This document shows positions 1 to 6,549 of a DNA stretch of 6,819 nucleotides, piece by piece. The stretch is taken from NCBI GenBank assembly GCA_003694465.1, contig RFKM01000049.1, positions 1 through 6,819 on the forward strand, read 5' to 3'. The translations under genes and the position numbers were made by a program. Numbering within the stretch: position 1 is the stretch's first letter; each line of letters opens with the position of its first letter. The notes below the pieces were generated by a model that made no database searches, had not been told where the DNA came from, and saw nothing but the letters and a program-made list of their open reading frames with translations. Source of the stretch: Alphaproteobacteria bacterium. Its GTDB lineage: Bacteria > Pseudomonadota > Alphaproteobacteria > Rhodobacterales > Rhodobacteraceae.

Positions 1-1546
1 CATGCACGCGGCAGACGGCCAGCGCATTGCGCCCCTCGGTGACGATCGCATACCGGCGCTCTTCGCCGAGGTGGGTATCGACCTCGCCCCGCTTGCCAAG
101 TTCGCCCTGCTCGATGGTGGCGATCACCCGCAGCGTCGCCTCGCTGACCTGGCGGATCGGGAACATGTGCGAGCGGCTGTCGCGCGGGATGCGATGGCCG
201 CGGCGGGTGAGCTTGAGGGTGTAGATGTCATCGTCCGAGAGGCGCTTGCGCACCCCGAGGGCCACGACGACGGCCACGATCGCGGCGACGGTGATCGAAT
301 AATCGCCGGTCATCTCGAAGAGCATCATGATCGCCGTCAGCGCCCCGCTGGTGGCTGCACCGACCATCGTCGCCATGCCGATCAGGGCGAAGGTGACGGG
401 ATGGAAGCCGAGATGCGGGAAGAGCAGTTGCAGAACGCCCCCGAAGGCGCCGCCCAGCGCCGCCCCGAGGAAGAGCGAGGGCGAGAAGATCCCGCCCGAG
501 GCGCCCGAGGCGAGGCTCAGCGAGGTGGCCAGCATCTTGAGCACGAAGAGCAGCAGCAACAGCCCCGGCGCGGCCAGAACCCCGGTCAGGATCGCCTCGA
601 TCGTCGCATAGCCGACGCCGGCGGTGTGATACATGCCGGTTGTCTGCATCAGCACATAGAACAGCACCCCGAGCGTCAGCATCCCGGCGGCGTTCTTCAG
701 ATAAGGGTTGGCCTTCCAGTCGTCGAAGGCGTCTTCGATGCGGTAAAGCCCGCGCACGAAGAGCGTCGCCGCAAGGCCGCCGACGACGCCGAAGACCACG
801 TAGAGCGGCAGCATGTCGACGCCGAGCGGCACGAAGAGGTCGGGCCGCTCGTGGGTGGCCACGAGAAAGGCCGGTGCAAGGCCGAAGGCCAGCCGCCCGG
901 CATAGGTGGCGGTTCCGGTGGCGAGCACGACGGGGATCAGGGTGCGCGCGCTCACCTCGGGCAGCATCAGTTCGACGGCGAAGAGCACCGCCCCGAGGGG
1001 GGTGTTGAAGGTGGCGGCGATGCCCGCCCCGGCCCCGGCGGCGACAAGGGTGATCACCTGCCATGTGCGCAGGTTGAACCACTGGCCGAGCACCGAACCG
1101 ATGCCCGAGCCGATCTGGATGATCGGCCCCTCGCGCCCGACCGAGGCGCCGGAGCCGATCGACATCGCCGAAGCGAGCGACTTGACGATCACCACCTGCG
1201 GGCGGATCCGGCCGTTTCGGTAATAGATCGCGTCCATCACCTCGGGCACGCCGTGGCCACGGGCCTCCGGGGCATAGCGACGCACCATCCAGAGCACCAC
1301 CGCCCCGCCGATCACCGGGGCGAGAATCACCAGCGGGCCGAAGGGCGACGGCGGAGTGGGAATGTTGGCGTCGTAATCGAAGGAGAACGTGCCCAGAAAG
1401 AACAGGTTGTGGATGAGCGAGATCAGGTAGCGCAGGGCGATGGCGCCAAGCCCGGTGACGACCCCGATGACCACCGCGATGACCGACAGGGCAATGATGC
1501 CCACGCTGCGGTGTTCGGTCTGTTCGATCTGCGAAAGCTCGTCCAT
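1..1546 (-). CDS. ClC-family chloride channel/transporter, 3' end outside window
   Basis: The gene encodes a polytopic inner-membrane protein that moves chloride through a ClC pore. 515 residues are visible, and the frame is still open at base 1. Family signatures are clear: GHGVPEV (97-103), GSGASVGREGP (131-141) with the gating glutamate E139, FNTPLGAVLF (180-189), GGIFSPSLFLGAALGG (351-366) and LFEMTGDY (409-416). The central chloride-coordinating tyrosine is probably Y442 in the segment DIYTLKL. By motif alignment with E. coli ClcA, the internal proton glutamate (E203) is a leucine here (L193, after E192). This suggests altered or absent proton coupling, as in ClcB-like members. Residues about 450-515 form a soluble tail, possibly the start of a degenerate CBS-like domain. 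The ATG at 1546 was chosen because a short polar N-terminus then leads directly into the first hydrophobic helix. A GGGGTGGGC element upstream is a weak ribosome site. The gene is divergent from the 188-residue gene. Family assignment is secure; channel versus antiporter is not. Confidence 0.93.
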   Translation of the reverse strand, partial: MDELSQIEQTEHRSVGIIALSVIAVVIGVVTGLGAIALRYLISLIHNLFFLGTFSFDYDANIPTPPSPFGPLVILAPVIGGAVVLWMVRRYAPEARGHGVPEVMDAIYYRNGRIRPQVVIVKSLASAMSIGSGASVGREGPIIQIGSGIGSVLGQWFNLRTWQVITLVAAGAGAGIAATFNTPLGAVLFAVELMLPEVSARTLIPVVLATGTATYAGRLAFGLAPAFLVATHERPDLFVPLGVDMLPLYVVFGVVGGLAATLFVRGLYRIEDAFDDWKANPYLKNAAGMLTLGVLFYVLMQTTGMYHTAGVGYATIEAILTGVLAAPGLLLLLFVLKMLATSLSLASGASGGIFSPSLFLGAALGGAFGGVLQLLFPHLGFHPVTFALIGMATMVGAATSGALTAIMMLFEMTGDYSITVAAIVAVVVALGVRKRLSDDDIYTLKLTRRGHRIPRDSRSHMFPIRQVSEATLRVIATIEQGELGKRGEVDTHLGEERRYAIVTEGRNALAVCRVH

Positions 1547-1588
1547 CGGTGCCCACCCCGGTTGCGGCCGGCGCGGCGGGCCAATATC

Positions 1589-1617
1589 TTGCCACGCGCC
1601 GGCAATTCTTGAATATG
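1589..1617 (+). promoter_or_regulatory. Candidate promoter for the rightward two-gene unit
   Basis: TTGCCA (1589-1594) and AATATG (1612-1617) are separated by 17 bases in the 155-base region between two divergent genes. The -35 element matches the sigma-70 consensus fairly well and the -10 element only 3 of 6. The first part is also an inverted repeat, TTGCC-N7-GGCAA (1589-1605), which could be an operator. A promoter for the leftward ClC gene must also lie in this region, but I could not pick a convincing one. This is inference from sequence only. Confidence 0.3.
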
Positions 1618-1646
1618 TCCGCCCATCTGCTACTGCTTTCCCCGGA

Positions 1647-1677
1647 CGGATGCAAACCCCGCGCGCGGGGCGATCCG
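1647..1677. repeat. GC palindrome with flanking inverted repeat in leader
   Basis: A perfect 14-base self-complementary block, CCCCGCGCGCGGGG (1657-1670), is flanked by CGGAT (1647-1651) and ATCCG (1673-1677). It ends about 25 bases before the start codon of the 188-residue gene, so it could fold in that gene's leader RNA or be a protein-binding site. No U-tract follows, so an intrinsic terminator is unlikely. GC palindromes arise easily in DNA of this composition. Confidence 0.35.
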
Positions 1678-1701
1678 GCCAGCAACGCGAAAGGATCTTC
1701 G

Positions 1702-2268
1702 ATGGCTCGCCTCACCCTGCCCCGCATCAGGCCGCTCAGCCGCACCGAGGCCTTTCTTGTCGCCGCCATCGGCGCGCTGATGATCGCCTATTTCGGCACC
1801 CTCGCCTATCTCGACCGGCGCGCCGCGGTCTATTTTGAACAGACCCGCGCCGCCGACCCGGACCTCTACCTGCGCCAGCTGCGGGCCGGGCGCGGCTTCG
1901 AGGCGTTCCTGCCGGAATATGCCGCCCTCAAGGGGTTCGAGCATTTCACCCCCGAGCCGCCCGACTTCCTGATCGGGCGCTGGACGATGCGCGACGAAAT
2001 GCTGCGCCTCGTGCCCGGCGAACGGCCCGAGCGTTGCACCAACCCGGTGACCTTCGAGCACGGGCTGATGCTGACGGTCGAGCCGAGCCCGAAGGCCCAT
2101 GTTGCCGCCTACCGGATCGCGGAGGGCCAGATCGAGGTGCGCCTCGACGGCGAGAACGGCCCGGTCGTTCCGATCCGGCCGGTGAGTTTCGGCTCGGCGC
2201 TCGATCACCTCGAATTCACCCCGCCGGGGCAGACCGCGCCGGTCATGGCCTATTTCTGCGGCGGGTGA
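1702..2268 (+). CDS. Hypothetical single-pass membrane-anchored protein
   Basis: I do not recognise this 188-residue protein. It has a basic N-terminus (about residues 1-15), one hydrophobic segment (about 17-37), then a soluble domain of roughly 150 residues that should face the periplasm by the positive-inside rule. The C-terminal half looks rich in beta strands, with a GRW motif at 92-94. Two cysteines, C112 and C186 (in the terminal FCGG), could form a disulfide. The ATG at 1702 was chosen because AAAGGA (1690-1695) lies about six bases upstream and the hydrophobic segment then sits near the N-terminus. The frame is open back to an ATG at 1549, but that extension looks non-coding and would nearly abut the start of the divergent ClC gene. 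The stop is four bases before the dehydrogenase ATG, so the two are probably co-transcribed and translationally coupled. No function is assigned. Confidence 0.85.
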   Translation: MARLTLPRIRPLSRTEAFLVAAIGALMIAYFGTLAYLDRRAAVYFEQTRAADPDLYLRQLRAGRGFEAFLPEYAALKGFEHFTPEPPDFLIGRWTMRDEMLRLVPGERPERCTNPVTFEHGLMLTVEPSPKAHVAAYRIAEGQIEVRLDGENGPVVPIRPVSFGSALDHLEFTPPGQTAPVMAYFCGG

Positions 2269-2272
2269 CGGC

Positions 2273-3646
2273 ATGTCGATCGAAACCGCCCTGACCGAGA
2301 TCGAGGCGCTGCTGGGCAAGCGTCTGAGCCGCGCCGAGGCCGAGCGTGAGGCCCACGGCCGCACCGAAACCTGGTATCCGCCCGCCCCGCCCGATGCGGT
2401 CGCCTGGCCGGAAAGCACCGAAGAGGTCTCGCGGATCCTGGCGATCTGCAACGCCCACGGCTGCCCGGTGATCGGCTACGGCGCCGGCACCTCGCTCGAG
2501 GGGCACACCAGCGCGGTTGCCGGTGGGCTGACCCTCGATTTCGGGCGCATGAACCGGCTCATCACCGTCTCGCCCGGCGACATGACCGCAACCGTCCAGC
2601 CCGGGCTCACCCGCGAAGAGCTGAACCGCGAGTTGCGCACCACGGGGCTGTTCTTTTCGGTCGATCCGGGGGCAAATGCCTCGCTGGGCGGCATGGCGGC
2701 GACCCGCGCATCGGGCACGACCGCGGTGCGCTACGGCACGATCCGCGACAACATCCTCGCCCTCGAGGTGGTGCTGGCCGACGGGCGGGTGATCCGCACC
2801 GGCACGAGGGCGCGCAAGAGCGCCTCGGGCTACGATCTCACGGCGCTGTTTCTCGGCTCCGAGGGCACGCTCGGCATCATCACCGAGCTGACCCTGCGCC
2901 TGCACGGCATCCCCGAGGCGGTTTCGGCGGCGGTCTGCGCCTTCGAGACCATTCACGACGCCGTCGAAACCGTCGTCGCGGTGAGCCAGGCCGGAATCCC
3001 GGTGGCACGAATCGAGTTTCTCGACGGCGAGACGGTGCGCGCGGTGAATGCCTATTCCGGCACCGACCTGCCGGAAAAACCGCACCTGTTCGTCGAGTTC
3101 CACGGCTCGCCCGCGGGCGTCGCCGAAGATGCCAGCCGGTTCGGCGAACTGGCCGCCGATTTCGGCGCCAGCGACATTCGCACCGCGACCAGGACCGAAG
3201 AGCGCACGGCGCTGTGGAAGGCGCGCCACCATGCCTACTGGGCCTGCCTCGGCCTGCGGCCGGGGGCAACGGCGGTGGTCACCGATGTCTGCGTGCCGAT
3301 CTCGCGCCTTGCCGAAGCGGTGGAGGAAACCCGCGCCGACATCGCCGCCTCGACGATTCCCGGCCCGATCCTCGGCCATGTCGGCGACGGCAATTTCCAT
3401 TCCGCGCTGCTGATCGAGCCGGGCAACGAAGCCGAACTGGCCGAGGCCAAGCGCCTCGCCGCCCGCATGGCCGAGCGCGCCCTGCGCCTTGGCGGCACGG
3501 TGACCGGCGAGCACGGGATCGGTCTGGGCAAGCGGCAATACATGCAGGCCGAGCACGGCGCGGCCTGGGGCGTGATGGGCGAGATCAAGCGCAGCCTCGA
3601 TCCGAACGGGATCCTGAACCCCGGAAAGCTCGTTCCGGGGAACTGA
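2273..3646 (+). CDS. FAD-linked D-2-hydroxyacid dehydrogenase (D-lactate dehydrogenase type)
   Basis: This 457-residue flavoprotein belongs to the vanillyl-alcohol-oxidase-fold group (GlcD, Dld/LDHD, D-2-hydroxyglutarate dehydrogenase). These enzymes oxidise D-2-hydroxyacids to 2-oxoacids and pass electrons to cytochrome c, an electron-transfer flavoprotein or quinones. FAD-binding motifs are GYGAGTSLEGH (68-78), DPGANASLGGMAATRASG (131-148) and GSEGTLGIITE (195-205). The C-terminal substrate domain has GHVGDGNFH (368-376), TGEHGIGLGKR (411-421) and NPGK (449-452). By analogy with D-2-hydroxyglutarate dehydrogenase, H369, H376 and E413 are the likely metal ligands and H414 a likely active-site residue. 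Length is normal for the single-subunit LDHD type, and no FeS domain is fused. The ATG at 2273 is four bases after the upstream stop; GCGGG (2261-2265), overlapping the end of that gene, can serve as ribosome site. D-lactate is the best guess for substrate; glycolate or other hydroxyacids are possible, and no glcE or glcF is nearby. Confidence 0.93.
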   Translation: MSIETALTEIEALLGKRLSRAEAEREAHGRTETWYPPAPPDAVAWPESTEEVSRILAICNAHGCPVIGYGAGTSLEGHTSAVAGGLTLDFGRMNRLITVSPGDMTATVQPGLTREELNRELRTTGLFFSVDPGANASLGGMAATRASGTTAVRYGTIRDNILALEVVLADGRVIRTGTRARKSASGYDLTALFLGSEGTLGIITELTLRLHGIPEAVSAAVCAFETIHDAVETVVAVSQAGIPVARIEFLDGETVRAVNAYSGTDLPEKPHLFVEFHGSPAGVAEDASRFGELAADFGASDIRTATRTEERTALWKARHHAYWACLGLRPGATAVVTDVCVPISRLAEAVEETRADIAASTIPGPILGHVGDGNFHSALLIEPGNEAELAEAKRLAARMAERALRLGGTVTGEHGIGLGKRQYMQAEHGAAWGVMGEIKRSLDPNGILNPGKLVPGN

Positions 3647-3691
3647 CGCGCTGGCCGGTTACACTATTTCATCATTCCGGCGGGAAGCCTT

Positions 3692-3726
3692 CGGTTCGAA
3701 CCGGTGAAAAATTTCACTTTTCGAAC
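3692..3726. terminator. Dyad symmetries between convergent genes, possible shared terminator
   Basis: The 88-base gap between the converging dehydrogenase and recN genes is locally AT-rich. It holds a perfect palindrome CGGTTCGAACCG (3692-3703), followed directly by GTGAAA-AA-TTTCAC (3704-3717) and then TTTT (3718-3721). GTTCGA (3694-3699) can also pair with TCGAAC (3721-3726), enclosing the inner arms in a longer imperfect hairpin. The U-run after the inner arms fits weak rightward termination. The inner loop is very short and the U-run only four bases, so a protein-binding site is an alternative. Confidence 0.4.
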
Positions 3727-3734
3727 AATCCGCA

Positions 3735-5390
3735 TCAGTCAGCCAGAAGCGCCCGCGCCGCCGCCCGCGCCTCGTCGGTGATCACCTCGCCCGAGAGCAT
3801 CCGCGCCAGCTCGTCGATGCGCCCCTCGGCATCGAGCGGCTGAACCCGGGTCAGCGTCTGGCCGTCCTCGACGGTCTTGGCCACCCGCCAGTGGAATGCC
3901 GCCCGCGCGGCAACCTGCGGGCTGTGGGTGACCACCAGCACCTGCCCGCCCTCGTCGGCCAGCCGTTTCAGCCGCCGCCCGACGGCATCGGCCGTCGCCC
4001 CGCCGACGCCGCGGTCGATCTCGTCGAAGATCATCGTCAGCCCGCTGGCATCGCGGGTGAGGCAGACCTTGAGCGCCAGAAGGAAGCGGCTGAGCTCGCC
4101 CCCCGAGGCGATCTTGTGCAGGGGGCCGGCCGGCGCGCCCGGATTGGTCGCCACCCGGAAGGCCACCGCGTCGCGCCCCGACGGGCCCGGATCGGCGGGC
4201 GCAACCTCGGTGGTGAAGACCGCCCGCTCCATCTTCAGGGGCGCAAGCTCGCCGGCCATGGCGCTGTCGAGCGCGCCGGCCGCCGCGCGCCTTGCCTCGG
4301 TCAGCGCTGCCGCCGCCGCGTCATAGGCCGCCGCCGCCGCATCGCGCGCCGCGCGCCGGGCCGAGATGTCGCCGGCGCCGGCGTCGAGGGCGGCCAGTTT
4401 CGCGGCGATCCCGGCGGCGAAATCGCCCAGATCGTCGGGCGCCACGCCATGTTTGCGGGCCAGTGCCCGGATGGCGAAGAGCCGTTCCTCGACCCGCTCC
4501 AGCTCGATCGGATCGAAGGCCAGCGCCTCGAGCGCCGTCTCTATTCCCTGAGTGGCCTCGCCCAGCTCGGCCAGCGCCCGCCCCAGCGCCTCGATCGGCC
4601 CGTCGAGGGCGCCGTCCGCGCGGTCGGCAACGCCCTCGAGCCAGCGCAGCGCATCGCCCATCCGCCCCTCGGCCCCCTCGCCCGGACCCAGCGCCATCGC
4701 CGCCCGGCTCACGTCTTCGCCGATGCGCTGGCCGGCCTGCATCTGCCGGCGGCGGGTGTCGAGCGCCGCCTCCTCGCCGGGCTCGGGGGCAAGGCGCGAA
4801 AGCTCGTCATGGGCATGGCGCAGGAAGTCTTCCTCGGCGCGCGCCGCGGCCAGCGCCGCCTCGGCCTCGGCCAGCGCCGCCTCGGCCTCTTGCAAGGCTG
4901 TCCAGGCCGCCCGCACCTCGGCGCGCTGCGCATCGAGCCCGGCGAAACTGTCGAGAAACGCGCGGTGACGGCGCAGGTCGAGCAGGCCGCGATCGTCCTG
5001 CTGGCCATGCAGTTCGACCAGCCCCTCGGAGAGCGCCCGCAGCACCTCGCCGGAAATGCGCCGGTCATTCGCCCAGGCCGATTTCGCCCCGCCCCGCCGG
5101 TTCACCCGCCGCAGGATCAGCTCGTCTCCGGCGGGAATCCCGGCCTCGTCGAGCACCGCGCGGGCCGGATGATCGGGGGGCAGGTCGAACACCGCCGTCA
5201 CCTCGCCCAGTTCCGCCCCTTCGCGCACCAGTTCGGCCCGGCCGCGCCAGCCGAGCACGAAGCCGAGCGAATCGAGCAGGATCGACTTGCCCGCCCCGGT
5301 CTCGCCGGTGAGCACGTTCAGCCCCGGCCGGAATTCGAGGTCCAGCCGGTCAATGATCAGGATGTCGCGGATTTCAAGGCTGCGCAGCAT
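3735..5390 (-). CDS. recN: DNA repair protein RecN
   Basis: RecN is a cytoplasmic SMC-like ATPase that helps hold and repair broken DNA ends during recombination. The protein has 551 residues, normal for the family. The N-terminal ATPase half carries Walker A GETGAGKS (29-36) and a Q-loop region ELHGQQDDRGLL (126-137). The middle is two alanine- and glutamate-rich coiled-coil stretches, about 155-200 and 280-375. The C-terminal half carries the ABC signature SGGELSRFLLALK (429-441), Walker B TMIFDEID (452-459) and the switch region THSPQVAARA (488-497). The start at 5390 gives the family's typical opening, MLRSLEIRDILIIDRLDLEF. It lies six bases after the bamD stop, with GAGG overlapping that stop as ribosome site, so coupled translation with bamD is likely. 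No LexA-type box is visible just upstream, so any damage control would have to act at the bamD promoter or elsewhere. An exact 21-base duplication lies in the first coiled coil. Confidence 0.97.
   Translation of the reverse strand: MLRSLEIRDILIIDRLDLEFRPGLNVLTGETGAGKSILLDSLGFVLGWRGRAELVREGAELGEVTAVFDLPPDHPARAVLDEAGIPAGDELILRRVNRRGGAKSAWANDRRISGEVLRALSEGLVELHGQQDDRGLLDLRRHRAFLDSFAGLDAQRAEVRAAWTALQEAEAALAEAEAALAAARAEEDFLRHAHDELSRLAPEPGEEAALDTRRRQMQAGQRIGEDVSRAAMALGPGEGAEGRMGDALRWLEGVADRADGALDGPIEALGRALAELGEATQGIETALEALAFDPIELERVEERLFAIRALARKHGVAPDDLGDFAAGIAAKLAALDAGAGDISARRAARDAAAAAYDAAAAALTEARRAAAGALDSAMAGELAPLKMERAVFTTEVAPADPGPSGRDAVAFRVATNPGAPAGPLHKIASGGELSRFLLALKVCLTRDASGLTMIFDEIDRGVGGATADAVGRRLKRLADEGGQVLVVTHSPQVAARAAFHWRVAKTVEDGQTLTRVQPLDAEGRIDELARMLSGEVITDEARAAARALLAD
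4848..4889 (-). repeat. Exact 21-base tandem duplication inside recN
   Basis: Two identical 21-base units (4848-4868 and 4869-4889) lie head to tail. On the coding strand they specify EAEAALA twice, residues 168-181 of RecN. The unit is exactly seven codons, one coiled-coil heptad, so the duplication keeps both the frame and the coiled-coil register. This is read directly from the sequence. Confidence 0.9.
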
Positions 5391-5396
5391 CCGGCC

Positions 5397-6323
5397 TCAG
5401 AGCCATTCGCCCTTGATCATCTGCCGGTAGATCTTCGTCAGCCAGTTGTCGCCCTTTGCCGTCGGCTCGAGGCCGTTCTTCTTCAGGAGCGCATAGCTGG
5501 CCTGATACCAGTCGGAGGCCTGGAAGTTGTGGCCGAGAATCGCCCCGGCGGCCTGCGCCTCGTCGGTGAGGCCGAGCGAGAGATAGGCCTCGACCAGCCG
5601 GTGCAGGGCCTCGGGGGTGTGCGAGGTGGTCTGGAACTGCTCGACCACGACGCGGAAGCGGTTGATCGCCGCCGTGTAGTGCTTGCGCTTGAGGTAGTAG
5701 CGGCCGACTTCCATCTCCTTGCCGGCGAGATGGTCGAAGGCGAGGTCGAATTTGAGGATCGCCGAGCGGGCATATTCGGTATCGGGATATTTCTCGATCA
5801 CCTTCCGCAGCGCCTGCAGGGCCTGGTAGGTCTGGCCCTGGTCGCGGCCGATGTCGTCGATCTGGTCGTAATAGCTCAGCGCCAGCAGATACTGGGCATA
5901 GGCGGCATCGGCATCGCCCGGGTAGAAGTCGAGGAAGCGCTGGGCGGCGGCGCGGGCATCGTCGTATTGCTTGGCCTTGTGGTAGGCATAGGCCTGCATC
6001 ACCAGCGCGCGCCGGGCGAGTTCCGAATAGGGATAGAGGCGCTCGACCTCGCCGAACCAGTGGGCGGCGTCCTTGTAGTTCTTGTGGTCGGCCTCGTACT
6101 GGCCGCGCTTGAAGATCTCTTCGGCGCTGTAGTCCTCGATCGGCCGTTTCTCCACGGTGTCGAAGCTGAACAGGTTGCCCAGCCAGCCGCCGGCCCCGCC
6201 GCCGCTGCCGCCGGCACAGCCCGCCAGCCCGATCGCCGTGGCAACGAGAAGGGCGTGGGCGCGCCGCGCGCCAGCCCCCGGATGATCGCTCTTCCTGATC
6301 CTGTCGCGCCGCATGTCCTGCAT
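5397..6323 (-). CDS. bamD: Outer membrane protein assembly lipoprotein BamD (ComL)
   Basis: BamD is the essential lipoprotein partner of BamA in the complex that inserts beta-barrel proteins into the outer membrane; it sits on the periplasmic face. With the ATG at 6323 the protein has 308 residues. A basic N-region and hydrophobic stretch (about 22-34) lead to a lipobox, IGLAGC, with the lipidated cysteine at C36. A glycine-rich linker (37-46) follows. The rest, about 65-300, is five TPR-like helical repeats, beginning with EEIFKRGQYEADHKNYKDAA and including repeated patterns such as LDFYPGD and VIEKYPDTEYA. The frame is open far upstream, but that part crosses the ftsZ terminator and is not coding. 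An ATG at 6314 gives a 305-residue alternative. GGGGTGGGC about nine bases before 6323 is a weak ribosome site. recN follows after six bases. Unlike the arrangement usual in related bacteria, lpxC does not lie between ftsZ and this gene. Confidence 0.95.
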   Translation of the reverse strand: MQDMRRDRIRKSDHPGAGARRAHALLVATAIGLAGCAGGSGGGAGGWLGNLFSFDTVEKRPIEDYSAEEIFKRGQYEADHKNYKDAAHWFGEVERLYPYSELARRALVMQAYAYHKAKQYDDARAAAQRFLDFYPGDADAAYAQYLLALSYYDQIDDIGRDQGQTYQALQALRKVIEKYPDTEYARSAILKFDLAFDHLAGKEMEVGRYYLKRKHYTAAINRFRVVVEQFQTTSHTPEALHRLVEAYLSLGLTDEAQAAGAILGHNFQASDWYQASYALLKKNGLEPTAKGDNWLTKIYRQMIKGEWL

Positions 6324-6390
6324 GGTCCGCGCCCACCCCGTTTCAGACGATTCACCCCAGACCTCGTGGCAGGGGGCGAAACCTTGTCCA

Positions 6391-6419
6391 TCCCTAGCAC
6401 ATAAATCTGGCGGGCAAAA
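6391..6419 (-). promoter_or_regulatory. Candidate promoter for bamD-recN
   Basis: The 226-base gap between bamD and ftsZ must hold a start signal for bamD, because a strong terminator closes the ftsZ unit. On the minus strand, TAGGGA (6396-6391) is a possible -10. It lies 17 bases after TTTTGC (6419-6414), or 15 bases after TTGCCC (6417-6412). Both -35 choices are weak, so position is uncertain. This is the most AT-containing part of the gap. The rest, 6420-6500, shows nothing I can assign. Confidence 0.25.
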
Positions 6420-6501
6420 TGGTTTCGGGCCGGAAATCTCGGCCCCTCGCGGTGGTGGCGGCTGACCGGCGGATTGGCCCCGAAGCCCTTGCCGCGGCAC
6501 G

Positions 6502-6530
6502 AAAAAGGGCCGGCGCGGGCCGGCCCCTTT
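6502..6530 (-). terminator. Intrinsic terminator after ftsZ
   Basis: On the minus strand, GGGCCGGC (6526-6519) and GCCGGCCC (6514-6507) form an eight-base-pair GC stem with a four-base loop. TTTTT (6506-6502) follows, the classic Rho-independent layout. AAA (6530-6528) can extend the stem against the T-run past one unpaired base at 6527. It starts about 20 bases past the ftsZ stop and separates ftsZ from bamD transcriptionally. Confidence 0.88.
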
Positions 6531-6549
6531 CCCGATGGTCAAGCGCCGG

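Noticed and set aside
2..1612. A 536-codon plus-strand open frame opposite the ClC gene
   Set aside because: The translation is rich in His, Arg, Gly, Asp and Glu with no domain, while the minus strand gives a clean ClC protein.
1549..1701. A 51-codon N-terminal extension of the 188-residue gene
   Set aside because: The extension holds the likely promoter and leader hairpin, almost abuts the ClC start, and has no good ribosome site. The 1702 start has AAAGGA at proper spacing.
228..1769. A 513-codon minus-strand open frame overlapping the ClC gene
   Set aside because: It is in the wrong frame, very rich in arginine, and lacks membrane helices. The true ClC frame starts at 1546 and runs off the window.
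2243..3556. A 437-codon minus-strand open frame opposite the dehydrogenase
   Set aside because: It is an antisense shadow of a gene with unmistakable FAD-oxidase motifs.
3214..3843. A plus-strand frame bridging the dehydrogenase end and the convergent gap
   Set aside because: It is out of frame with the dehydrogenase and runs into the antisense of recN; the composition is arginine-rich shadow sequence.
5391..5460. A LexA box (GTTC-N7-GTTC type) upstream of recN
   Set aside because: I looked because recN is often SOS-controlled, but found no matching repeat between the end of bamD and recN or upstream of bamD.
3891..6404. An 837-codon open frame on the plus strand opposite recN and bamD
   Set aside because: recN and bamD are certain in the other direction. 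The plus frame has no recognisable domain and low-complexity composition, and is explained by GC-rich third codon positions removing stops on the opposite strand.
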